Shown here: piece by piece, positions 16,602 to 24,869 of the stretch
Position numbering within the stretch: the stretch's first letter is position 1
Layout of the letters: each line of letters opens with the position of its first letter
Origin: Rhodococcus sp. 14-1411-2a
GTDB lineage: Bacteria; Actinomycetota; Actinomycetes; Mycobacteriales; Mycobacteriaceae
Direction: 5' to 3'
Assembly: GCF_002259485.1 (NCBI RefSeq)
Contig: NZ_NPGA01000017.1
Location: forward strand, 19,931-83,930
Length of the DNA stretch: 64,000 nucleotides
Translations under genes and position numbers: made by a program
The notes under the pieces: model-generated
Seen by the model: the letters and a program-made list of their open reading frames with translations, nothing else
Told to the model about the DNA's origin: nothing
Database searches by the model: none

Positions 16602-17782
16602 CCGCATCCACTGCGACGGCGCACCGCGGACGGGTCGTCACGCGCGACCGGGTGATCGAGGACGGCGTCGTCGCGTCGACGGGAGACCGGATCTCGTGGG
16701 TCGGGCCGACATCGGCGTGGCCCGGTGAGGCCGTCCCGCAAACGAATTCGACGATCCTCCCGGGGTTGGTCGATCTGCACTGCCACGGTGGAGCTGGAAC
16801 GTCGTTTCCCGATTCACCGGCCGTCGATCTCATGACGGCGGTACGGCATCACCGCTCTCGCGGGACCACGACGATGCTCGCCTCACTGGTGTCGGCACCG
16901 CCGGATCGGCTGATCGCGCAGACGTCGGTGTTGGCCGATCTGTACGAATCCGGTGACATCGCAGGCGTCCACCTCGAGGGGCCGTTTCTCGCCGTCGCAC
17001 GCTGCGGCGCACAGGATCCGGCCTCGCTGCGCAGCGGAGATCCCGGACTGCTCCGCGACATACTGGACGCGGGCCGCGGCGCGGTGCGGTCGATGACCCT
17101 GGCGCCCGAGATCGACGGGTTCCCCGTTATCGCAGAGATGTTGCGGGAGAACGGAATACTTCCCAGCATCGGGCACACGGACGCCGACGCGCTCACCACT
17201 CGACGCGGTATCGAGTCGTTGGGGGACGGCCCCATGACTGCAACACATCTGTTCAACGGAATGCCGACCTGGCATCATCGGTCGCCGGGCCCGGTGAGCG
17301 AATGCCTGGCGGCCGCGGCGCGCAGCATGATGGTGCTCGAATTGATCGGCGACGGAGTGCATCTCGCCGACGAGACCGTGCGTGCGGTGTTCGATCTCGT
17401 CGGTGGCGCACGGATCGCACTGGTGTCCGACGCGATGGCCGCAGCCGGCATGCCGGACGGTCGCTATCGACTCGGACCACTGGATGTGACCGTCCGCCAC
17501 GCGGTTGCACGGTTGTCCCGCGACGCAGACAACGAGACCGCTCCGATCGCGGGCGGAACCGCTACCGTGCTGGACCTGGTGCGCCGAGCCGTGCTGGACG
17601 CCGGCGTGCCCCTGGTCGAGGCCGTGCGGGCTGCATCGTCGACTCCGGCGGCCTCGATCGGCCTCGACTCCGAGATCGGTTGCCTCGAAGAGGGCATGAG
17701 AGCCGACGTCCTGGTGGTCGACGCGGCGTTCGAGCCACTGCAGGTGATCAGAGGCGGAACTGCAATCGGAGAGGACAGCTAG
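16598..17782 (+). CDS. nagA: N-acetylglucosamine-6-phosphate deacetylase
   Basis: The 394-residue amidohydrolase has LPGLVDLHCHGG at about residues 51-62 (first metal-site His pair), a GVHLEGPFL segment near residue 125 with the metal-binding Glu, PSIGHTDAD near residue 188, ATHLFNGMPTWHHR near residue 210, and a VSDAMAAAG motif near residue 271 with the catalytic Asp. All key positions of NagA are present. It removes acetate from GlcNAc-6-P delivered by the PTS, producing glucosamine-6-P for NagB. It overlaps EIIC by 4 nt, and nagB starts directly after its stop. Confidence 0.92.
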   Translation: MTASTATAHRGRVVTRDRVIEDGVVASTGDRISWVGPTSAWPGEAVPQTNSTILPGLVDLHCHGGAGTSFPDSPAVDLMTAVRHHRSRGTTTMLASLVSAPPDRLIAQTSVLADLYESGDIAGVHLEGPFLAVARCGAQDPASLRSGDPGLLRDILDAGRGAVRSMTLAPEIDGFPVIAEMLRENGILPSIGHTDADALTTRRGIESLGDGPMTATHLFNGMPTWHHRSPGPVSECLAAAARSMMVLELIGDGVHLADETVRAVFDLVGGARIALVSDAMAAAGMPDGRYRLGPLDVTVRHAVARLSRDADNETAPIAGGTATVLDLVRRAVLDAGVPLVEAVRAASSTPAASIGLDSEIGCLEEGMRADVLVVDAAFEPLQVIRGGTAIGEDS

Positions 17783-18562
17783 ATGGAGGTAGTGATCCTC
17801 GAGGGGGTCGACGCAGTGGATCGAACGGCCGCCGACATCGTCGAACGAGTGGTGCGAGCCGGTCCGGCTGTACTGGGACTGGCGACCGGGTCGACCCCGG
17901 TGGGCACGTATCGCGAATTGGCGCGGCGGCATCGGGAGGACGGCCTGTCGTTCGCGCACTGTCGCGCCTTCCTCCTCGACGAGTACATCGGACTGGCGAA
18001 AACCGCTGAGCAGTCTTACTTCTCGTTCATTCGAGACAACTTCGTCGACCACGTCGACCTGGACGACGCCGCGGTCTTCTCGCCCGACGGCGAAGCGGAC
18101 GACATAGCTGCAGAGGCGCAGCGGTACGACGCCGCGATCGCGGCCGCAGGTGGCGTCGATGTCCAGATCCTCGGAATCGGCACCGACGGGCACATCGGCT
18201 TCAACGAGCCCGGATCTTCACTGAAGTCGCGGACGCGGGTGAAGACGCTCACCGAACAGACGCGCGTCGACAATGCCCGGTTCTTCGATTCTCCCGAGGA
18301 CGTACCGCATCACGTACTGACGCAGGGGCTGGGCACCATCGACGAGGCGCGCCACCTCGTGTTGATCGCAACGGGGGAGTCGAAAGCGGACGCGGTGGCG
18401 GCGGCCGTCGAGGGACCGCTGTCGGCGTACTGTCCGGCGTCGGCCATTCAATGGCACCCGCACGCAACGGTGCTGTTGGACGAGGCCGCGGCGTCGTCGC
18501 TAGCACTCGCGGAGTACTACCGGTACGCCTACGCCAACAAGCCCCGGTGGCAGCACCTGTGA
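17783..18562 (+). CDS. nagB: glucosamine-6-phosphate deaminase
   Basis: The 259-residue enzyme has [17 protein letters not shown] near residue 36 (phosphate loop), FLLDEYIGL near residue 70 with the catalytic Asp, and [18 protein letters not shown] near residue 130 with the catalytic His and Glu. It converts glucosamine-6-P into fructose-6-P and ammonia, the last step of the local pathway. The ATG adjoins the nagA stop, so EIIC-nagA-nagB form one operon. It ends one base before the convergent AroE-like gene, without a visible terminator. Confidence 0.93.
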   Translation: MEVVILEGVDAVDRTAADIVERVVRAGPAVLGLATGSTPVGTYRELARRHREDGLSFAHCRAFLLDEYIGLAKTAEQSYFSFIRDNFVDHVDLDDAAVFSPDGEADDIAAEAQRYDAAIAAAGGVDVQILGIGTDGHIGFNEPGSSLKSRTRVKTLTEQTRVDNARFFDSPEDVPHHVLTQGLGTIDEARHLVLIATGESKADAVAAAVEGPLSAYCPASAIQWHPHATVLLDEAAASSLALAEYYRYAYANKPRWQHL

Positions 18563-18563
18563 G

Positions 18564-19391
18564 TCACCTGCGCGAGAACTCCGATGCGCGCGCGATCTGT
18601 TCGTCCGACGGCCGGACTCCGGTGTAGAGGACGAACTGTTCTGCCGCCTGCAGGGCGATGACCTGAGCGCCGGTGATCACGGGTTTGTCGGCGGCCCGAG
18701 CGGCGACGATCAGCGGCGTCTCCGACGGCATGGCGACGACGTCGAACACGGCCTTCGCCGCGTCGATCTGCTCGTCGGTGAACGGTGCCGAATCAGCGTC
18801 CGGTCCACCGGCCATACCCACCGGGGTCACGTTCACCAGCAGGTCTGCGCCCACCGCTTCGGCGGACCAGTCGTAGCCGTAGGTCTCGGCGAGGGCAGGG
18901 CCGGTGTTCGAGTTGCGGGCGACGACGGTACCCCGGGTGTAACCCGAATCCCGCAGCGCGGCAACGACAGCTTTCGCCATACCGCCGCTGCCGGTGACCG
19001 CCACCGAGTAATCGGTGGAGAAGCCACTCGCGCCGAGTAGGTTCGCGACGGCCTGGTAGTCGGTGTTGTATGCGTGCAGGACGCCGTTCTCGTTGACGAT
19101 CGTGTTGACGGATTCGATCGCGCTGGCGGACTCGTGCATCACGTCGACCAGTTCGATGACATCTTCCTTGAACGGCATGGAGACGGCGCAGCCTCGAATG
19201 CCCAGCGCGCGAACGCCTCCCACCGCTGCGGCGAGGTCGGTGGTGGTGAACGCCTTGTAGACGAAGTTCAGGTCCAACTCGTCGTAGAGATAGTTGTGAA
19301 AGCGTGTTCCGATGTTGCTCGGTCGGCCGGACAGGGACATGCAGAGCTGTGTCTCACGGTCGAGGAAGCTGCGCGCGTGTGCTGGTGCCAT
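18564..19391 (-). CDS. shikimate 5-dehydrogenase (AroE) family protein
   Basis: The 275-residue protein starts at the ATG giving MAPAHARSFLDRETQLCMSLSGRPSN. The SLSGRPSNIGTRFHN segment matches the shikimate-binding S-x-S-x-x-x-N region; the catalytic Lys is in AVSMPFKEDV near residue 72, the Asp in AYNTDYQAV near residue 112, and the NADP site is VTGSGGMAKAVVAALRDSG. It departs from housekeeping AroE in the first substrate motif, so it may use quinate or another polyol acid; nothing nearby belongs to the shikimate pathway. It follows the HNH-protein gene by 10 nt and may share its transcript. Confidence 0.75.
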   Translation of the reverse strand: MAPAHARSFLDRETQLCMSLSGRPSNIGTRFHNYLYDELDLNFVYKAFTTTDLAAAVGGVRALGIRGCAVSMPFKEDVIELVDVMHESASAIESVNTIVNENGVLHAYNTDYQAVANLLGASGFSTDYSVAVTGSGGMAKAVVAALRDSGYTRGTVVARNSNTGPALAETYGYDWSAEAVGADLLVNVTPVGMAGGPDADSAPFTDEQIDAAKAVFDVVAMPSETPLIVAARAADKPVITGAQVIALQAAEQFVLYTGVRPSDEQIARASEFSRR

Positions 19392-19401
19392 CGCTGAGAC
19401 T

Positions 19402-20124
19402 TTACGCCGCGCACGTCGAGGCGACCGAAGCGAGAACACCCTGATCGGCCTGGGTGATCGGCAACTCGTACTGGGCGGCGACCGACAAGTACTTTCCTGC
19501 GTAGAAGCAGTGGTAGGCCTCGTTCGGCGGCAACCATTGCGAGGGTGTCTTGTCGCTCTTGCTCTGATTGTCGGCTCCGTTGACCGCGAGCAGATTGAAC
19601 GCGACGTCGTTGGCGAACCGAATTCGCTTGTCGGGCAACCACGTGTTCGCGCCCATGTCCCACGCGGCGGACAGGGGGTAGACGTGATCGATCTGGATCT
19701 TTCCGGCATCGGCCTTGGTGAACTGCATCGGCTCACCGGAGTACGGATCTGCGAGCGAACCCGACAGCACGACGCAGTCGCGGGTGCCGGCCCGGAACTC
19801 GACTTCCGTCATCGACAGCGCCAGGACGTTGTCGCGGGTACCGCAGCCGTCGTGACCACCCGGCCCGTCGTAGTCGTCCGTCCACGCCGGGCCGAACACA
19901 CACCCTTCGCCGCTCTTGCATCCGCGCTCGTAGCCGAGGGCGTCGGGCCTGGCGGCGACCACGCGAACCTGCGCGAGCAACTGCTCGACCTGAGTGCGAG
20001 TGGGACTACCCGGAGCGGGTTCGACGGGGGAGAAACCGGGGACGATGGGCCGGTCGCACGAGCCGAACACTGCCATCACGGCCGCAGCGATCACCAGCAG
20101 TACCGCCACCCACAGCTTTCTCAC
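19402..20124 (-). CDS. exported HNH nuclease-like protein (DUF1524 type)
   Basis: The GTG start gives VRKLWVAVLLVIAAAVMAVFGSC, a signal sequence with a possible but imperfect lipobox (FGSC), so the 240-residue product is exported and perhaps lipid-anchored. The mature part has the CGTRDNVLA segment, then the HNH core KIQIDHVYPLSAAWDMGA with the conserved Asp-His near residue 160, an FANDVAFNLLAVNGADNQSKSD stretch with Asn, and a late YHCFYAG. Actinobacteria commonly encode such secreted DUF1524/GmrSD-like HNH proteins; whether they degrade extracellular DNA is not established. Four Cys could form disulfides. Confidence 0.78.
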   Translation of the reverse strand: MRKLWVAVLLVIAAAVMAVFGSCDRPIVPGFSPVEPAPGSPTRTQVEQLLAQVRVVAARPDALGYERGCKSGEGCVFGPAWTDDYDGPGGHDGCGTRDNVLALSMTEVEFRAGTRDCVVLSGSLADPYSGEPMQFTKADAGKIQIDHVYPLSAAWDMGANTWLPDKRIRFANDVAFNLLAVNGADNQSKSDKTPSQWLPPNEAYHCFYAGKYLSVAAQYELPITQADQGVLASVASTCAA

Positions 20125-20221
20125 GCACGCCCCATCGTCGATCTCGGTACTCGGTCGTCGTTCCTTGTCATAGCAGTGTGCCGGAACGCACCGACAGTTC
20201 TCCGCTCCCGCGAACCCGGCA

Positions 20222-21145
20222 TCAGCGAACCTCGACCACGACCTTGCCGAGCACGTGCCCGTCCTCGACCAGGGCGAGAGCCTCACCCGCACGCTCGAGC
20301 GGGAACACATGGTCGATACGCGGACGAATGATGCCCGACGCAGTCAGGTCGGCCAGCCGGGCGAATGCCGCGGTGGTGCGGTCGCGATCGACACCGGAAC
20401 CACCCCACTGCGCCGCGAGCACCGGGTCTGCAACGCTGACGATCGGTATCCCCGCCGTCACAGCGGTCGCGGCGGCGCGCAAGCTCTCGCCCCCGACGAG
20501 ATCGATGATGCCGTTCACCGGTCGTGACAGTGAGTCGACGAAATCGGGGCCGGAGGCGAGAAATTCGGCTCCGAGGCTCTCGATCCACTCCCGCTTGCCC
20601 GTACTCGCGACTGCGAGAACGTCGATACCGTCGGCTCGCGCGAGTTGCAGAACGGTCGAACCCACGCCGCCGCCCGCGCCGAGCACCAGGATGGAATCAC
20701 CCGCGCCCACGGCGAGCCGCGCCAGCGCGTCGTATGCGGTCCCGGCGGCCACCGGCAGAGTGGCTGCGGCCGCCCAGGACACGGATTCGGGCTTGTGGGC
20801 TGTGCTCGACGCGTTGAGCACGGTGTACTGCGCATAGCCTCCGTATCCCGACGCGGTGGCTCCGAACACGTGGTCGCCCACCGAGAAGTCGGCCACACCG
20901 GCACCGGCCGACACGACCGTGCCCGATACTTCCCGGCCGAGAACCGCAGGCAGGGTGATCGGCACGGTGTCCTTGCGATTGCCCGCCCGCACCTTCCAAT
21001 CCGCGGGATTGACGCCGGCGGCGTGGACCGCGACGAGAATCTGGCCAGGTCCCGGCTCGGCGACGGGTAGGTCCAGAAGGTATTCGGTGTCGGGTCCGCC
21101 GTATTCACTGAAGCCGTACGCGATCATGTACATACTGTGCCTCAC
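20222..21145 (-). CDS. zinc-independent medium-chain alcohol dehydrogenase (quinone oxidoreductase-like)
   Basis: The protein of about 307 residues has the MDR layout: a GroES-like N-domain with HAAGVNPADWKVRAG and GREVSGTVVSAGAGV, then a Rossmann domain with SILVLGAGGGVGSTVLQLAR near residue 153. The zinc ligands of true alcohol dehydrogenases are missing, so it fits the NADPH:quinone reductase group. Three in-frame ATGs (21145, 21133, 21127) lie close together and the conserved sequence begins at the third, so up to six residues may be surplus. It is divergent from the helicase gene with 50 bp between. Confidence 0.82.
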   Translation of the reverse strand: MRHSMYMIAYGFSEYGGPDTEYLLDLPVAEPGPGQILVAVHAAGVNPADWKVRAGNRKDTVPITLPAVLGREVSGTVVSAGAGVADFSVGDHVFGATASGYGGYAQYTVLNASSTAHKPESVSWAAAATLPVAAGTAYDALARLAVGAGDSILVLGAGGGVGSTVLQLARADGIDVLAVASTGKREWIESLGAEFLASGPDFVDSLSRPVNGIIDLVGGESLRAAATAVTAGIPIVSVADPVLAAQWGGSGVDRDRTTAAFARLADLTASGIIRPRIDHVFPLERAGEALALVEDGHVLGKVVVEVR

Positions 21146-21195
21146 CCAGCGACTCGCTCGAAGCGCCTCACCTGAAGTCTGTCGGTGCTTGCTGA

Positions 21196-24039
21196 TTGGA
21201 TGGACCGATGCTGCACGGTCTCTGGTCTCCCGGTGCCGGGCTGATGCTGTGGGACGACGAGATCACCACCGGGGATGAGCCCGACTTGCCGCCGACCCAC
21301 GCGCACGTGCTCACCAGAACGTTTCGGCACCGTGCTGCGGTGTCGTTTCCGGCACCCGGACGCGCCGCCACCGCGCAGGCCCCGGTGCAGGTTCCGGCCA
21401 TCGCACTCGCCCCGCACGACGGTGCCGATCTGCTGTTGCGGACGCCGCCGGACCACGCGGCCATCTCCGGTGACCTCCGTTACCTGGCGCATGTCGCCCG
21501 CGGAATCGAACGCTGGGTCCGCGGCGGTCGCGTCGTTCCGGCCCTGAAGTTGATGGACGGGCAGTGGTGGCCACGGTGGCGTCTGGTCGGGGGCGAGCGT
21601 CAACGTGCCTGGCTCAGCGAACTCGCCGTCGCGATGCCGTCGGTGCAGCGCGCAGGTGAGCGGCCCAAGAAGATTCTCGACGACATGGTGGAGGAGCTCA
21701 CCGATCCGATCGTCAGATCGGTTCTGGGTAGACCCGACTCGGAGCATCCACTGTTGTCGGCTCTGGTTCGCGACGACCCGTATGCCGATGGCACTCAACA
21801 GATGTCGACGTTGCTCGAGAAGTGGCGCGGAAGCCTCACCGTCGACGAACCCTCGCTGGTACTCCGGCTGCTCGAACCCGATGACGACGACGCCGTCGAC
21901 AGTTCCTCCGAGGAGGCGGTGGAGTCGTACTGGACGCTGCAGGTGTGTCTGCGCGCGGACGGCGAAGCGCCGCGACCGGTTCCGATGAGCCGTAAGGTCG
22001 ATGCCACGCTGCTCTCCATCGCCGTCCGCAAGCTCGGTGAGGCCGTGGCGGCGTACCCGAGACTGCGCGATCTGCCGTCGCAGGAAGGCACCCTGGACCT
22101 GTTGCTTCCGGCGTCGGTGGTCATCGACCTCGTCGAACACGGTGCGACGGCACTGCAGGCCACCGGAACCACGGTTCTGCTTCCCCGGGCCTGGACGAGG
22201 CTCGATCCGTCGATGAGATTGCGCGTCGATTCACCGGCGGTGACGAAAGCTGCAGCCGATCGGGCGGTCGGCATGGACGAACTGGTGTCCTACGACTGGC
22301 AACTCCAACTCGGCGACATGGTGCTCACCGAGGCGGAGATGAACAGGCTCGCCGTCTCGAAGGGCGATCTCGTGCGGCTCCGCGGTCAGTGGGTGCTCGC
22401 GGACGGCGGTCAGCTCGCGCGAGCCGCCAAGTACGTCGCCGAGCATCACGGTGACGGGACTGCGCTCAGCACGCTGATGCGTGAGATGACGTTGGCCGAT
22501 CCGCCACCTGCTCCGGTCCAGGACATCCGCGCCACCGGCTGGGCGGCCACGTTGCTCGAGCCCGGTGTGGTGCCGGAGACGATCCCGGTGCCCGACGGTG
22601 TGAACGCGACTCTGCGGCCGTATCAGCAGCGTGGGCTCGATTGGCTCGCGTTCATGAGTCGGCTCGGTCTCGGGGCGGTACTCGCCGACGACATGGGGCT
22701 GGGCAAGACGCTGCAGGTGCTGACACTGCTCGCGCACGAGAAGAGTTCGACGCCGACACTGCTGGTGGCACCGATGTCGGTGGTCGGCAACTGGCAGCGT
22801 GAAGCGGCGAAATTCACTCCGGCACTGCGGGTTCTGGTGCATCACGGTCCGACGCGACTACGCGACGAGGAGCTCGACCGGGCGATCGCCGAGCACGATC
22901 TGATCGTCACCACGTACGCGCTGATGGCGAAGGATCGCGCGCAGTTGGCGGAGCAGACGTGGCGTCGTGTGGTCCTCGACGAGGCGCAACACATCAAGAA
23001 CTCGGGCACCGTGCAGGCCAAGGCGGCGCTCGCGATCCCCGCGGATCACAAGCTGGCGCTCACCGGAACGCCGGTCGAGAATCGTCTCGACGAGCTGAGG
23101 TCCATTCTCGACTTCGCCAATCCGGGCATGCTCGGTAGGCCGTCGGATTTCCGAAAGCGATTCTCGGTTCCGATCGAGCGCGAGAACGACGAGAGCGCGG
23201 TTTCGCGTCTGCGCGCCATCACGTCGCCGTTCATTCTGCGTCGCGTCAAGACCGATCCGACAGTCATCTCGGATCTGCCCGAGAAGAACGAGATGACCGT
23301 GCGCGCCAACCTCACGGCCGAGCAGGCTGCGCTGTACAAGGCGGTCGTCGACGAGATGATGGCGCAGATCGCCGACGCGAAGGGCATGAAGCGCAAGGGC
23401 GCGGTGCTGTCCGCGCTGACTCGCCTCAAACAGGTGTGCAATCACCCCGCCCATTTCCTGTCCGACGGCTCGCCGGTGCTCAAGAGGGGTCAGCATCGTT
23501 CCGGCAAGATCGGCTTGGTGGAGGACATGCTCGACTCGATTCTCGGCGACAACGAGAAAGCGTTGTTGTTCACGCAGTTTCGGGAGTTCGGTGAGCTCGT
23601 GGCACCCTACTTCGCCGAACGATTCGGCACCGAGGTGCCGTTCCTCCACGGCGGGGTGAGCAAGGCCAAGCGCGACGAGATGGTGGAGAAGTTCCAGAGC
23701 GACGACGGTCCGCCGATCATGATGCTCTCGCTCAAGGCCGGCGGCACCGGGTTGAACCTCACGGCCGCCAACCATGTTGTTCATCTCGATCGTTGGTGGA
23801 ATCCGGCGGTGGAGAATCAGGCGACGGACCGGGCCTTTCGCATCGGGCAGCGCAAGAACGTCGAGGTGCGCAAACTGCTGTGCGTGGGCACCGTGGAGGA
23901 ACGGATCGACTCGATGCTGGTCTCCAAGCAGGACCTGGCGAATCTGGCGGTGGGCACCGGCGAGAACTGGGTGACCGAGATGGACACCGCGGAGCTGCAG
24001 GAACTGTTCCGCCTCAGTGAGGATGCGGTGGGGGAGTGA
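21196..24039 (+). CDS. SNF2-family DEAD/DEAH helicase (HelZ-like)
   Basis: The 947-residue protein has an actinobacterial N-terminal part of about 450 residues that begins MLHGLWSPGAGLMLW, then a complete SNF2 motor. Walker A is ADDMGLGKTLQ near residue 500, the DEAQ box is VLDEAQHIKN near 595, the LTGTPVENRLDEL motif is near 620, and the C-terminal lobe has FTQFREFG, LSLKAGGTGLNL and the arginine-finger-containing DRWWNPAVENQATDRAFRIGQ. Such proteins move along or remodel double-stranded nucleic acid. The second ATG (21208) is more likely the true start because the conserved sequence begins there; no clear ribosome-binding site precedes either. It overlaps the SWIM gene by up to 4 nt. Confidence 0.88.
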   Translation: MDGPMLHGLWSPGAGLMLWDDEITTGDEPDLPPTHAHVLTRTFRHRAAVSFPAPGRAATAQAPVQVPAIALAPHDGADLLLRTPPDHAAISGDLRYLAHVARGIERWVRGGRVVPALKLMDGQWWPRWRLVGGERQRAWLSELAVAMPSVQRAGERPKKILDDMVEELTDPIVRSVLGRPDSEHPLLSALVRDDPYADGTQQMSTLLEKWRGSLTVDEPSLVLRLLEPDDDDAVDSSSEEAVESYWTLQVCLRADGEAPRPVPMSRKVDATLLSIAVRKLGEAVAAYPRLRDLPSQEGTLDLLLPASVVIDLVEHGATALQATGTTVLLPRAWTRLDPSMRLRVDSPAVTKAAADRAVGMDELVSYDWQLQLGDMVLTEAEMNRLAVSKGDLVRLRGQWVLADGGQLARAAKYVAEHHGDGTALSTLMREMTLADPPPAPVQDIRATGWAATLLEPGVVPETIPVPDGVNATLRPYQQRGLDWLAFMSRLGLGAVLADDMGLGKTLQVLTLLAHEKSSTPTLLVAPMSVVGNWQREAAKFTPALRVLVHHGPTRLRDEELDRAIAEHDLIVTTYALMAKDRAQLAEQTWRRVVLDEAQHIKNSGTVQAKAALAIPADHKLALTGTPVENRLDELRSILDFANPGMLGRPSDFRKRFSVPIERENDESAVSRLRAITSPFILRRVKTDPTVISDLPEKNEMTVRANLTAEQAALYKAVVDEMMAQIADAKGMKRKGAVLSALTRLKQVCNHPAHFLSDGSPVLKRGQHRSGKIGLVEDMLDSILGDNEKALLFTQFREFGELVAPYFAERFGTEVPFLHGGVSKAKRDEMVEKFQSDDGPPIMMLSLKAGGTGLNLTAANHVVHLDRWWNPAVENQATDRAFRIGQRKNVEVRKLLCVGTVEERIDSMLVSKQDLANLAVGTGENWVTEMDTAELQELFRLSEDAVGE

Positions 24040-24791
24040 TGGTCGACTTCTCGCAGTACGGCAAGCGTCGAAAAGCCAAGGGCGGCATCGAGTCCAGAAA
24101 CAAGCGCGGTGCCTTCGGGCAGACGTGGTGGGGCAGGCATTTCGTGGCGGCCATGGAAGACCTCGCGGATCCGGGCCGGATCGCTCGGGGTAGAACGTAT
24201 GCGCGCCAAGGGCAGGTGCTCACTCTCGGGGTCGAGCGCGGGCAGATATACGGCGAGGTGCAGGGCAGTCAGCTCGAGCCGTTCTCGGCCTCGGTCACCG
24301 TCGACCCGCTCACTCAGGGTGAGGTTGCCGCACTGGTCGGCCGGGTGCGTTCGAACCCCGGCATGCTGGCCGAGCTGGCCTCCAACGCCATTCCGCAGGC
24401 GCTTGCGTCGGTGTTGCTGCCGCACGACAAGGGGCAGCTCGATTTCGACTGCACGTGCCCCGACGACGGGTGGCCCTGCAAACACGCGGCGGCGCTGATG
24501 TACATCGCCGCCGAGCACATCGACGCATCCGCCGCCACCATCCTGACACTGCGTGGAGTCGATCTCGATCAACTGATCGAGGGCGTCGGCGACGGGGACG
24601 ACGAGTTCGACCCCGATGACTGGTTCGGCGATCGCGCGTCGTTCCCCCAACTTCCCCAGGTGGCGTTCGCTCCCGCGATTGACGATCTCGATCCGTTGAT
24701 CCTGCGTCGAATCTTCCGCGCCGACGGCTCCTCCGAGGCCGAGGTCAGTCGCGCCGGTGCCGATCTGAGGCAGTTCTACGACCGAATGTGA
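24036..24791 (+). CDS. SWIM zinc-finger protein
   Basis: The product has 250 or 251 residues depending on whether GTG 24036 or ATG 24039 is used; both overlap the helicase stop, and GGGGGAG lies just before. The N-terminus is basic (YGKRRKAKGG), followed by GQTWWGRHFVAAME and GRTYARQGQV, found in SWIM proteins next to bacterial SNF2 genes. The zinc ligands are in DCTCPDDGWPCKHAAAL near residue 140, a CxC-x(n)-CxH SWIM motif. The C-terminal third is acidic. SWIM domains bind DNA or proteins. The overlap with the helicase gene implies the two act together. Confidence 0.87.
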   Translation: MMVDFSQYGKRRKAKGGIESRNKRGAFGQTWWGRHFVAAMEDLADPGRIARGRTYARQGQVLTLGVERGQIYGEVQGSQLEPFSASVTVDPLTQGEVAALVGRVRSNPGMLAELASNAIPQALASVLLPHDKGQLDFDCTCPDDGWPCKHAAALMYIAAEHIDASAATILTLRGVDLDQLIEGVGDGDDEFDPDDWFGDRASFPQLPQVAFAPAIDDLDPLILRRIFRADGSSEAEVSRAGADLRQFYDRM

Positions 24792-24798
24792 CGACTTC

Positions 24799-24828
24799 TG
24801 GACTTACGTGGACATCCGACTATAGGAT
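24799..24828 (+). promoter_or_regulatory. promoter with tandem 10-bp repeat before the valine-degradation operon
   Basis: TGGACTTACG (24799-24808) is followed directly by TGGACATCCG (24809-24818), a head-to-tail 10-bp repeat. A TAGGAT box at 24823-24828 lies 18 bp after a TGGACT -35-like element that is part of the first repeat. A regulator bound to the repeat would cover the -35 region. Confidence 0.5.
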
Positions 24829-24869
24829 GGGCGTACTTCACTTTCCACGCTCGAGGACGGACAAACTCC

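Noticed and set aside
21142..22140. Minus-strand open frame of 332 codons opposite the helicase N-terminus
   Set aside because: It mirrors the codon structure of the helicase gene, has no start signal and no recognisable motif.
21196..24791. Helicase-SWIM pair as a defence island
   Set aside because: No nuclease, methylase or other known defence gene is adjacent, so the pair is described without that label.
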